Assembly (NCBI GenBank): GCA_045594705.1
Contig: JAZNZB010000033.1
Location: forward strand, 1-64,000
Reading direction: 5' to 3'
Length of the DNA: 64,000 nt
Origin: SVQP01 sp045594705
Lineage (GTDB): Bacteria; Bacillota; Clostridia; Oscillospirales; CAG-272
The notes under the pieces were generated by a model. It saw only the letters and a list, made by a program, of their open reading frames with translations, was not told the DNA's origin and did not search any database. Numbering within the stretch: position 1 is the first letter of the stretch; each line of letters opens with the position of its first letter. This document shows positions 1-7,714 of the stretch, piece after piece. A program made the translations under genes and the position numbers.

Positions 1-262
1 GTTGAGGTTTTACGAACGCAAACTGATTTCGTGCGGGAGGATGAATTTGCTTGCAAATACTCCTCCCCTACGATTGTGGATTGTTTATGTGAAGAAATTC
101 TCTCCGTTCTTTTTGGCACCGCGGGCGCAAAAAGAACCAAAAACGCCGAAAAAGAGTTTCGCGCCTGCGGGCGCGACGAGGGCTTCGCGCCCTCGACCTG
201 CGCAAACTTTTGAAAAAGTTTGATCAAAACTTCTAAAAAGGTCGATCAAAAACTTTCAATAT
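1..262. repeat. Nested-palindrome intergenic element, copy 1 (cut by window start)
   Basis: No gene is visible here. The segment shares blocks with the elements at 38001-38303 and 41120-41460: CTCCGTTCTTTTT (102-114), a GC-rich hairpin around 160-176, and the terminal block GGTCGATCAAAAACTTTCA (240-258). Further hairpins lie at 177-195 and 206-223. The left end is outside the window or has diverged. Short ORFs here are not credible. Confidence 0.65.
35..72. repeat. CGTAGGGG-type hairpin repeat
   Basis: GGGAGGA (35-41) pairs with TCCTCCC (61-67), and the inner GAATTTGC/GCAAAT arms extend the stem. Read on the minus strand it starts CGTAGGGG and ends CCCGC, the same format as the hairpins at 5854-5878 and 58174-58199. 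It is a short dispersed hairpin of unknown function. Confidence 0.55.
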
Positions 263-273
263 TTTTGCAAAGC

Positions 274-301
274 AAAAAGACGGCATTTCTGCCGTCTTTT
301 T
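274..301 (-). terminator. Intrinsic terminator of the M18 aminopeptidase gene
   Basis: AAAAAGACGGCA (274-285) and TGCCGTCTTTTT (290-301) form a perfect stem with a four-base loop, flanked by T-runs on both strands. It lies four bases past the stop of the minus-strand aminopeptidase gene. Confidence 0.85.
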
Positions 302-305
302 CGCG

Positions 306-1598
306 TTAAATATGATAGTTTCCGTCTGCGTCAAGCTTGATCGCGGTCTCAAAGAACGCGCGGGATGCGTTGACCACGTGCGCGTTATCCGCGCACGCTG
401 CGGTTTCGTAGGACGAGTGCATCGCCAGCTGCGCCATGCCGATATCCACCGTGTTCATAGGCAGCAGCGTATCCGCAATGCTGCCGAGCGTCGAGCCGCC
501 GGGACTATCCGAGCGATTGGCAAAGGGCTGCGTGGGAACGCCTGCCTTTTTGCAGATCTCGGAAAAGATGGCGCAGGAGATGCCGTCGGTTGCATAGCTT
601 TGCGATGCGTTGGCCTTGATGACCACGCCGCCGCCCATACGGGGCGCATTCTGCGCGTCCGAAAGCTCGGGGTGATTGGGATGCTTTGCATGCGCGTTAT
701 CGGCAGAGAGCATCATGGATGCGGGCAGTACGCGGCGCAAATCCGTGCCACAGCCCTCGCACACGCGCTCCAAGGTGTCGCGAATCCAGAGCGCACCCGC
801 GCCCTGCTTGGTGCGGCTGCCGGTCTCCTCGTTATCAAAGCAAGCCCAAACCTGCAGTGTGCTTTGTGCCGCTGCCGCCTGCAAAAAGCCTTGCAGCGTG
901 CCGTACGCACACATCAGATTATCAATGCGAGGAGCCGAGAAAAACGCGTCGTCAGCCCCCCAGATCGTGCCGGGCGTGCGGTTATACAGGTACAGATCCG
1001 AGCCAACGACGTCCTCAGCCTTGACGCCTGCCGCCTCTGCCACGGTTGCCGACAGGCTTCCCTTGGCATTGGCCATGCCGTACAGCGGCATCATATCGGT
1101 CTGTGCGTTGAAGACGAATCCGTCGTTATGCTTTCTGTTCTGATGAATGGCCACGTTGGGGATCAGCACAAGGTCGCGATCCACCTTGACGCTCACCGTC
1201 TTGATGCCGTCCTCGCCCTTGACCACCAGTCTGCCCGCCAAGGACAGGGGCTTATCCAGCCAGGTGGACAGGATCATGCCGCCGTAACGCTCGGTATTCA
1301 GCTTGACGTAATCGCCGCATGCGTCCGCCTCACAGACTGCCTTGAGCTTGAAGGTGGGCGAATCACTATGGCTTGCCGCCAGCATGACAGACTCGATCTT
1401 ACCTGCAGGCATACGGAGCGCGATGATCGAGGTGCCGTTCTGCACCGTGTAGTAGCCCTTGCCTGCTTCAAGCTCCCATGCGTCCTGCGCACCGAGACGA
1501 ACAAATCCCTGCTCGTCAAGCATCTTGGCGGCCGAGTCAACCGCCTGGTATGCGGTGGGGCTGTTTTCAATATAATTCAAAAGCTGTTTCGTATACAT
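306..1598 (-). CDS. M18 family aminopeptidase
   Basis: A cytosolic dinuclear-metal aminopeptidase that removes N-terminal residues from peptides. The product is 430 residues, usual for M18. All metal-site motifs are visible: His near residue 77 (ASHSDSP), Asp in RIDNLMCAYG, the Glu pair in CFDNEETGS, Asp in SADNAHAKHP, and His near the C-terminus in LAMHSSYE. I chose the ATG at 1598 over the one at 1610 because GGAG sits six bases upstream of it, whereas the earlier ATG overlaps that GGAG. There is no signal peptide. The gene follows the asparaginase gene after a 156-base spacer that carries a branched palindrome, so co-transcription with DUF1846-ansA is possible but unproven. With the asparaginase it suggests amino-acid salvage. 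Confidence 0.93.
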   Translation of the reverse strand: MYTKQLLNYIENSPTAYQAVDSAAKMLDEQGFVRLGAQDAWELEAGKGYYTVQNGTSIIALRMPAGKIESVMLAASHSDSPTFKLKAVCEADACGDYVKLNTERYGGMILSTWLDKPLSLAGRLVVKGEDGIKTVSVKVDRDLVLIPNVAIHQNRKHNDGFVFNAQTDMMPLYGMANAKGSLSATVAEAAGVKAEDVVGSDLYLYNRTPGTIWGADDAFFSAPRIDNLMCAYGTLQGFLQAAAAQSTLQVWACFDNEETGSRTKQGAGALWIRDTLERVCEGCGTDLRRVLPASMMLSADNAHAKHPNHPELSDAQNAPRMGGGVVIKANASQSYATDGISCAIFSEICKKAGVPTQPFANRSDSPGGSTLGSIADTLLPMNTVDIGMAQLAMHSSYETAACADNAHVVNASRAFFETAIKLDADGNYHI

Positions 1599-1639
1599 AT
1601 CAATCTCCATGCCGCCTTTGGCGGCGCAAATAGTGATGG

Positions 1640-1699
1640 AAACTTCACCGCGGAGCTTTGCTCCAAAAATGGGTTGGGACCCATTTTTAGGTGAAGTTT
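1640..1699. repeat. Three-way branched palindrome
   Basis: AAACTTCACC (1640-1649) is perfectly inverted as GGTGAAGTTT (1690-1699). Two further hairpins lie inside: GGAGCTTTGCTCC (1652-1664) and a 24-base palindrome around ATGGGTTGGGACCCAT (1665-1688). The RNA or extruded DNA would be a Y-shaped junction. It lies between ansA and the aminopeptidase gene, just upstream of the latter's ribosome binding site, and is probably a small dispersed palindromic element. Confidence 0.7.
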
Positions 1700-1754
1700 A
1701 GGCGTGAATGGTTGCGTATAAAGGAAGATTACGTGAACTTTCACGCTAATCCTC

Positions 1755-2747
1755 CTATGATACCTGATCCGCGCCCACCGCTTGTGTAAACAGCGCGCGG
1801 AAGCCTGCATCGTCGGTACTGTTGCCCAGCGCCCACATGGTCTTGGCAAACGCCGCCTCGGTGGTCATGTCGTATGCCTCCAGCAAATTAAAGCGTTGCT
1901 TGATGGTAAAGCCCACGCGGTAAACCTCCATATCGCTGCCCTCGTGCGCTACCTGGGTCTTGATGATCACCTTAACGCCTTTTTCGGTCAGCATAGCGAT
2001 CTTATCCGAAAACGCCTCGCTGTCATAAACCGGAATGCCGCCCACGCCAAAGCTTTCAATGATCACAGCACGGTAATTCTCGGCCAGATAATCGAAAATG
2101 CCGGGCTGAATACCGGGCGTCAGCTTGAGCACAAATACACGGGGATCCAGCGTATCGTAAAATACGGGCTCATCCGCCTTTTGCGCACAGATATAGTGCA
2201 GCACGCGACCGCCGCGAATGACTGCCACCTCGGGATAATCCATGCTGGAAAACGCGGCATAGCTCTTGGTGCGGGTCTTGGTTGCGCGCGTGCCCTCGAT
2301 CACCTTGCCGTCAAACACAATATGCACGCCCTGTGCACCGTCGTCCGCAGCATAAATAAAGGCGTTGAGCAAATTTTCTCTTGCATCGGTATCGCGCTGC
2401 GAGATCGAACGCTGCGCGCCTGTCAGCACGACAGGCTTGGGGCTCTTTTGGATCAGATAAGAAAGCACCGCTGCACCGTACGCCATGGTATCGGTGCCGT
2501 GTGTGATCACAAAGCCGTCAAAATCCTCGTATTTTGCGCGAATGGTGCGCGCGATCTCCAGCCACTGCACGTGGCACATATTCGTGCTGTCCAGATTGAA
2601 CAGCTGCAGCGTATCAATTTCGCAAACGTGCCCAAGCTCGGGTACGGTTTCCAAAAGCTCCCGGGAACAAAGCCCGGGAGCAAGACCCGATTCGGTTGGC
2701 ATGGAGGCAATGGTGCCTCCCGTTGCGATCAACAAAATCCTTTTCAT
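1755..2747 (-). CDS. ansA: Type I (cytosolic) L-asparaginase
   Basis: Hydrolyses L-asparagine to aspartate and ammonia. The product is 330 residues with no signal peptide, typical of the AnsA class. The N-terminal TGGTI motif supplies the nucleophile (Thr12), and HGTDTMAY near residues 83-90 supplies the second catalytic Thr-Asp pair. The start ATG overlaps the stop of the upstream DUF1846 gene by four bases (ATGA), which implies translational coupling. A gatD-type tRNA amidotransferase subunit would be a related alternative, but that is longer and normally has gatE beside it, which is absent here. Confidence 0.92.
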   Translation of the reverse strand: MKRILLIATGGTIASMPTESGLAPGLCSRELLETVPELGHVCEIDTLQLFNLDSTNMCHVQWLEIARTIRAKYEDFDGFVITHGTDTMAYGAAVLSYLIQKSPKPVVLTGAQRSISQRDTDARENLLNAFIYAADDGAQGVHIVFDGKVIEGTRATKTRTKSYAAFSSMDYPEVAVIRGGRVLHYICAQKADEPVFYDTLDPRVFVLKLTPGIQPGIFDYLAENYRAVIIESFGVGGIPVYDSEAFSDKIAMLTEKGVKVIIKTQVAHEGSDMEVYRVGFTIKQRFNLLEAYDMTTEAAFAKTMWALGNSTDDAGFRALFTQAVGADQVS

Positions 2748-4228
2748 AACTTCACTTTCACCTTTTTGACACCCGCCACCGGCTCACAGGTGACGTTGAT
2801 GCCAAGTCGCTTATATGTTCTCTCGTCCACAGGAGAGAGGATCACCGAAAAATGCGCATCACAGTCCCGCAGCTTGTCCAGCTGCGCCAGTGCCAGGGCT
2901 GCGTTTGCATGCGTGCCCGAGCTGATGGAAAGCGCAATCAGCACCTCATCCGAATGCAGACGGGGATTGCTTTGACGCAAATACTCGGTTTTGAGTCTGC
3001 AGATCGGTTCCAGCGCGTCCGCACTGATAATCTCCTCTTCCTTGGAAATGCCCGCCAACCGCTTGAGTGCGTTAAGCAATAGCGCAGCGGAGGGGCCAAG
3101 CAGCGAGGAGGTCTTACCCGTCACGACAGAGCCGTCCGGCAACACCATCGCGCCTGCGGGGTTTGCCGTTTGCTCGGCACGTGCAAGAGCGGCCGCCACT
3201 GCGGGATTGCAATCGGTGCTCACGCCCGCCTGCTGCATTAAGATCTTCATCTTGGCAGTCAGCGTGCCGTCACTTCCCTTTTGCTTTTCCGAAACAGCGG
3301 TCTGATAATATCTGCGCAGCACTTCCTTGCGTGCCGCCTCGCAAACCACACCGTCGTTCTCAATGCAAAAGCCGACCATATTGACGCCCATATCGGTGGG
3401 CGACTGATAGGGAGAGGTGCCCTGAATGCTGGTCATCATGGCGCGCAACACCGGGAAAATCTCCACGTCACGGTTGTAATTGACCGTGGTCTGACCGTAA
3501 GCCTCCAGATGGAAGGGGTCGATCATATTCACATCATCCAGATCCACGGTTGCAGCCTCGTAAGCAAGGTTGACGGGATGGCGCAAGGGCAGATTCCAGA
3601 TGGGGAAGGTTTCAAATTTCGCGTATCCTGCGCGCACACCGTTCAGGTGCTCGTGATACAGCTGAGAGAGGCAGGTAGCCATCTTGCCGCTGCCCGGGCC
3701 GGGTGCGGTGACCACCACGAGCGGCTTTGTGGTTTTGACAAACTCGTTTTTGCCAAAGCCCGTGGGACTGACGATGCGCTCCACATCCGAAGGATATCCC
3801 TCGATCTTATAATGCAGATAACTGTTGACACCGCGCTCAGCCAGCTTGCGACGGAAATCGTCGGCCGCCTGCTGTCCTGCATAGCAGGTGATGACAACGC
3901 TGTCCACGGTAAAGGAAAGGCTACGGAACACCTCGATCAGTCGCAGCGCATCCTGGTCGTAGGTAATGCCCAGATCGGCACGCATCTTGTTCTTGGCAAT
4001 ATCGGCTGCGTTGACTACCAGAATGATCTCCGCTTCCTCGCGCAAGCTCAGCAGCATGCGCAGCTTGCTGTCGGGTGCAAAGCCGGGTAACACACGGGAT
4101 GCATGATAATCGTCGAACAGCTTTCCGCCGAATTCCATGTATAATTTGCCACCGAACTGATCGATCCGCTTTCTGATCTGCTCGGATTGCAGCTTTACGT
4201 ATTTGTCATTATCAAAACCGATTCTCAT
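2744..4228 (-). CDS. DUF1846 family protein
   Basis: The product is 494 residues and matches the DUF1846 family (usual length about 500) by sequence: an N-terminal MRIGFDNDKYVKLQS segment, a glycine-rich loop TAPGPGSGKMATCLSQ near residue 170, and a conserved C-terminal IALSISSGTHAN segment. The biochemical function is not established. The glycine loop resembles a nucleotide-binding loop, which is inference. The start at 4228 is preferred over 4276 because GAGGGATG lies just upstream. It is the first gene of the unit, directly behind a sigma-A-type promoter, and its stop overlaps the asparaginase start. This coupling suggests a shared role in amino-acid or ammonia metabolism. Confidence 0.85.
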   Translation of the reverse strand: MRIGFDNDKYVKLQSEQIRKRIDQFGGKLYMEFGGKLFDDYHASRVLPGFAPDSKLRMLLSLREEAEIILVVNAADIAKNKMRADLGITYDQDALRLIEVFRSLSFTVDSVVITCYAGQQAADDFRRKLAERGVNSYLHYKIEGYPSDVERIVSPTGFGKNEFVKTTKPLVVVTAPGPGSGKMATCLSQLYHEHLNGVRAGYAKFETFPIWNLPLRHPVNLAYEAATVDLDDVNMIDPFHLEAYGQTTVNYNRDVEIFPVLRAMMTSIQGTSPYQSPTDMGVNMVGFCIENDGVVCEAARKEVLRRYYQTAVSEKQKGSDGTLTAKMKILMQQAGVSTDCNPAVAAALARAEQTANPAGAMVLPDGSVVTGKTSSLLGPSAALLLNALKRLAGISKEEEIISADALEPICRLKTEYLRQSNPRLHSDEVLIALSISSGTHANAALALAQLDKLRDCDAHFSVILSPVDERTYKRLGINVTCEPVAGVKKVKVKL

Positions 4229-4266
4229 GTTGCCATCCCTCGTTTCCGTTTCCAAATTCACCTTAT

Positions 4267-4295
4267 ATTGTATCACAAATCATCACGCTTGTAAA
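4267..4295 (-). promoter_or_regulatory. Sigma-A promoter for DUF1846-ansA
   Basis: On the minus strand, TTTACA (4295-4290) is separated by 17 bases from TACAAT (4272-4267), with a TG one base ahead of the -10 (extended -10). The start codon follows about 40 bases downstream. Confidence 0.8.
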
Positions 4296-4311
4296 TAGCG
4301 CGACACAATTT

Positions 4312-5754
4312 TTATCCGATCAGAAGATTCGCCGCACGGCAAAGCTGCTCGTATGCATGCGAGAATTCCGCATAGGTGCGCAGCTTTTGCGCGTTCCAGG
4401 TGTTCTCACTGAGTGCCGCCATGCGCTCTGCCACCAGTCTGCGCTCCTCGGCAATGCCCTCGGCCACCGTGGGAAAGCTTGTGGGAATGGTGTCGCCCCA
4501 TGCCAGCAGCTGTCCGCCCAGCACGTTGTCGTTGGCGGGAATCTCAATCGTCACGCCGCGGTAAGGAGAATCGGGATGCACGGGAGTCCAACGGTAAATG
4601 CTCCAGTCATACACCTCTTTTTGCGACCAATATGCTGCGGGAGTAACCACGTACATGGGTCTCCAGGAGCTGTTGATGATCTTGAAGCCACCCGCAAGCA
4701 GCTGCGGTGTGGTCTGATAGTAGTTTTCCCAGCTGTGCAGGATGATATCCTTGGAAACGAACTCGTTGACCGAAGGAGCAAAGCCCTCCCAAGCCATCAC
4801 CTTTTTGCCCTTCGCAACCACTGCGTCGGCCATTTTCTGCACGAAATTTGCAAGCATTCTCTCTGCAAGATATCTCTTGTCCTCACAGTCAAAATCAATG
4901 CCGCATTCCTCCGCATACGCGCGGCAGCCTTGGTTTGTCGTCCACTTCTCAATGGCTGCCTCGTCACCGCCCACGTGCACGTACTCGGCATTCGGGAACA
5001 TATCGCAAAGCTCCGAAAACAGGGCTTGCATAGCCTGCATGGCCTCCCCTGTCTGCGGAATGATGTTATCCGTACCAAAGATCTCGGGGTATGCAAGGCA
5101 AAGCTGCGTGCAATGGCCGGGCACGTCGATCTCGGGAATGAGCGAGATGCCGCGCTCGGCAGCATACTTATTCAAATACGCGATATCCTCGGAAGTATAA
5201 GAGCGGCCCTCGGTTGCCAGCTTCGGATAGATCATGCTGGGCAACGTATAGCTCTGGTCGTCGGTAAAGTGCAGGTGCAGTCTGCTGACCTTATAAAACC
5301 AGCAGAGATCCACATAGGAGAGCAGATAATCAAAGGGATGCCAGTTGCGCGCCAGATCGATCATGACGCAGCGGTGCTCACAATCGGGCAGGTCTCGCAC
5401 CTCGCAAACAGGCAGACTGACGCGGCCGTCCGCCACGTGCAAAAGCTGACCCAGGGTCGCCAGTGCATACTGCATGCCCTGCTCGTCTGCAGCACAAAGC
5501 ACCACGCGGGCAGTCTGCACACGCAGGGAGTATTCGCCACTTTGCATATCGGGATCGGCGCGCAGCACCACCGACGCACCGCGTCCCTCGGTAAAGCGCA
5601 CGCCCACAAGTCTTTGCGCATAGCCCGCAAACGCCTTTGCAGGGCGAGCAAACATGGGGTCACAGATCTCCATAATCGGCATGATGGCAAGCGATTCCTG
5701 TCTGTAGGTGATATATTTGGGATAAGGAATCAATGCAAGCGTAGTGTTTTCCAT
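4312..5754 (-). CDS. GH20 beta-N-acetylhexosaminidase family protein
   Basis: Predicted to remove terminal beta-linked GlcNAc or GalNAc by substrate-assisted catalysis. The product is 480 residues. An N-terminal alpha/beta domain (about 1-120) is followed by the GH20 TIM barrel. The barrel shows MIDLARNWHP (131-140), HLHFTDDQSY (160-169), a PEIDVPGHC strand (207-215) and the HVGGDE signature, with Asp264-Glu265 as the catalytic pair. There is no signal peptide, so it probably acts in the cytosol on imported oligosaccharides such as mucin or N-glycan fragments. It has its own promoter. Exact linkage specificity cannot be read from sequence. Confidence 0.9.
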   Translation of the reverse strand: MENTTLALIPYPKYITYRQESLAIMPIMEICDPMFARPAKAFAGYAQRLVGVRFTEGRGASVVLRADPDMQSGEYSLRVQTARVVLCAADEQGMQYALATLGQLLHVADGRVSLPVCEVRDLPDCEHRCVMIDLARNWHPFDYLLSYVDLCWFYKVSRLHLHFTDDQSYTLPSMIYPKLATEGRSYTSEDIAYLNKYAAERGISLIPEIDVPGHCTQLCLAYPEIFGTDNIIPQTGEAMQAMQALFSELCDMFPNAEYVHVGGDEAAIEKWTTNQGCRAYAEECGIDFDCEDKRYLAERMLANFVQKMADAVVAKGKKVMAWEGFAPSVNEFVSKDIILHSWENYYQTTPQLLAGGFKIINSSWRPMYVVTPAAYWSQKEVYDWSIYRWTPVHPDSPYRGVTIEIPANDNVLGGQLLAWGDTIPTSFPTVAEGIAEERRLVAERMAALSENTWNAQKLRTYAEFSHAYEQLCRAANLLIG

Positions 5755-5796
5755 GATGTATCCTTTCTCTCCGCACGGGAGTGCTCATATATATCC

Positions 5797-5825
5797 ATTG
5801 TAGCACAGTTCGTAGTATTTTGCAA
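5797..5825 (-). promoter_or_regulatory. Sigma-A promoter for the GH20 gene
   Basis: On the minus strand, TTGCAA (5825-5820), a 17-base spacer and TACAAT (5802-5797) precede the GH20 start by about 40 bases. A ribosome binding site (AGAAAGGA) lies between. Confidence 0.8.
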
Positions 5826-5847
5826 TAAAATCACGAAATTTTTGCGC

Positions 5848-5881
5848 AAAAAACGTAGGGGCGATCAGTGATCGCCCGCTA
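5848..5881 (-). terminator. CGTAGGGG-type hairpin acting as probable terminator
   Basis: GGGCGATCA (5859-5867) and TGATCGCCC (5869-5877) form a strong stem. Read on the minus strand it is followed by CTACG and then a six-base T-run (5853-5848). It could end transcription from the M3 peptidase gene. The outer CGTAGGGG and CCCGCTAC edges match the hairpins at 35-72 and 58174-58199, so this is a dispersed repeat reused as a terminator. Confidence 0.6.
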
Positions 5882-5917
5882 CAAATTATGATAAGTTTCA
5901 TATACGCTTATACAAGA

Positions 5918-7597
5918 TCACAGCGCCTTCGCAATCTCTGCAGCCTTGTCGGCAAGGATCTCAAGCGCACCGTCCTTGAAGGGAGACGCAAGACCTGCAT
6001 CCTCGATCAGCTGCTCAAACGCCTTGGTGCCGCCGCACTTTGCAAAGCCGATGTAACGCTCCAGAGCGGAATCGTAGTCCTCACAGGAAGCTACTAAGAA
6101 GCCGATCGCAACCGTCTGCGCAAGGCAGTAGTCAATATAGTAGAAGGGGCTTTCGTAGATGTGCATCTGATACTGCCATCTGGTTCCCTCTTCGATATAA
6201 GGAATGCCCTCAAGGCCCATGTAAGGACGGTACTTTGCTTCAAGTGCAAGGTAGGTCTGCTTACGCTGCTCGGGCGTCATGTCGGGGGTCTCGTACATCA
6301 GGTGCTGGAATTCGTCCACGATCACGCCGTAAGGAATAAAGCTCAGAGCCTCAAGAAGGTGACGCTTCTTATAGCGCGGTGCCATATCGCCAAAGAACTT
6401 GTCCATATACTTCCAGCAAAGGAATTCCATGCTCATGGAGTGGCACTCGGCAGTCTCCATACCGCCCACGTCCAGCTCGAAGTTGTTCTGATCGCAAGCG
6501 AATTTGGCAGCCAGTGCATGGCCAAACTCGTGTGTCATGACGTCCACGTCACCGCAAGAGCCGTTGAAGTTTGCCAGAATAAAGGGCTGCTTGTATCTGG
6601 GGAAGCAGGTGCAGTAGCCACCGCCCCACTTGCCGTCGCGTGCGTCCACGTCAAAGGCCTCAGCCTCTTGCATGGCGCGCATAAAGTCACCGATCACGGG
6701 ATTCATGGCGTCATACATTTCCTGCGCTGCGGCAAAAATGCCATCCTTATCCAGCATGGGCTTGGGCTGCTCGCCTGCCATGTAAATGGGATCGTCGTAG
6801 AACATGATCTGATCAAGGCCCAGCTCCTCTGCCAGCCCTGCCTTGATGGCAGCTACGCGAGGCACCAGGGAGTCCTTGACGTTGTCACGGAACTTGCGCA
6901 CCATTTCGGCATCGTAGTCCATTCTGCCCATACGGTAATAGCCAAGCTCCACAAAGTTCTCATATCCCAGCTTGGTGGCCATGGTGTGGCGCACCTTGAC
7001 CAGCTTATCGTAAAACTCGTCCAGCTGTGCAGCGTTTGCCTGCAGGCCGCGGCCGATCGCCTCGGCGCACTCGCGGCGCGTTTCACGGTCGCCGTCCTCC
7101 AAGTTTCCGCGCAGCGCGGAGAGCGGCATGGTCTCGCCACGGAACTCAAACTGCATTTCCGACATGAACTTGGAATACTCGGTGACGATGCTGTTTTCCA
7201 GCTGCATATCCTCCACGATGCAGGGATCAAAGCACTTCATGCCGATCTCCAGCTGCTTGAAGATACGGGGATTGAGCATCTGCTCCAGCTCAGCGCGGTA
7301 GGGAGAGGTCAAAAGCAGCTTACCGTACTCTGCCTGCATGCCCGAAATGTGCGGGCCGATCTCGTCGTAATATGATACCTCTGTACTGTAAAATTCATCT
7401 CTGGTATCCAGCGTAAAGCGGCAGTTGGCCAGGGAAGCCTCGGTCGCATAGTCGATCATGCTCTCCATGAGCGCGTCCTTTGCAGCGATCACGTCTGCAG
7501 CACACGTAGCGGCAGCATTGGCCTTGCAGAACGCCTCAAAGGCGGCCTGCGCCTCTTCCAGCGTATATCTCTTGTAAGGAATTTGTGAAACCTTCAT
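5918..7597 (-). CDS. M3 family oligoendopeptidase (PepF-like)
   Basis: A zinc metallopeptidase that cuts short peptides in the cytosol. The product is 559 residues, matching the M3B oligoendopeptidase subgroup. The zinc site is HEFGH (356-360), with the third ligand Glu in METAECHSMSMEF (380-392). The conserved C-terminal catalytic Tyr/His stretch is visible around GIPYIEEGTRWQYQMHIYE. A strong GGGGG ribosome binding site lies seven bases ahead of the ATG. It is a single-gene unit with its own promoter. Together with the nearby M18 aminopeptidase it would complete breakdown of imported oligopeptides. Confidence 0.93.
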   Translation of the reverse strand: MKVSQIPYKRYTLEEAQAAFEAFCKANAAATCAADVIAAKDALMESMIDYATEASLANCRFTLDTRDEFYSTEVSYYDEIGPHISGMQAEYGKLLLTSPYRAELEQMLNPRIFKQLEIGMKCFDPCIVEDMQLENSIVTEYSKFMSEMQFEFRGETMPLSALRGNLEDGDRETRRECAEAIGRGLQANAAQLDEFYDKLVKVRHTMATKLGYENFVELGYYRMGRMDYDAEMVRKFRDNVKDSLVPRVAAIKAGLAEELGLDQIMFYDDPIYMAGEQPKPMLDKDGIFAAAQEMYDAMNPVIGDFMRAMQEAEAFDVDARDGKWGGGYCTCFPRYKQPFILANFNGSCGDVDVMTHEFGHALAAKFACDQNNFELDVGGMETAECHSMSMEFLCWKYMDKFFGDMAPRYKKRHLLEALSFIPYGVIVDEFQHLMYETPDMTPEQRKQTYLALEAKYRPYMGLEGIPYIEEGTRWQYQMHIYESPFYYIDYCLAQTVAIGFLVASCEDYDSALERYIGFAKCGGTKAFEQLIEDAGLASPFKDGALEILADKAAEIAKAL

Positions 7598-7629
7598 ATC
7601 AGTTCCCCCTTTTTGTTGGTATTACGTTC

Positions 7630-7658
7630 ATTATATCACACGGATTTCATTTTGTCTA
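7630..7658 (-). promoter_or_regulatory. Sigma-A promoter for the M3 peptidase gene
   Basis: On the minus strand, TAGACA (7658-7653), a 17-base spacer and TATAAT (7635-7630) with a TG extension. Confidence 0.78.
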
Positions 7659-7669
7659 CCGCTACGTGC

Positions 7670-7698
7670 AAAAAAAGGGCGTTGCGAATGCAACGCCC
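7670..7698 (-). terminator. Intrinsic terminator of the CBM9-like surface protein gene
   Basis: A perfect eleven-base GC-rich stem (GGGCGTTGC / GCAACGCCC, 7677-7698) is followed on the minus strand by seven Ts (7676-7670). It lies 16 bases past the stop codon. Confidence 0.92.
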
Positions 7699-7714
7699 CT
7701 TAAAGGATATTGGA

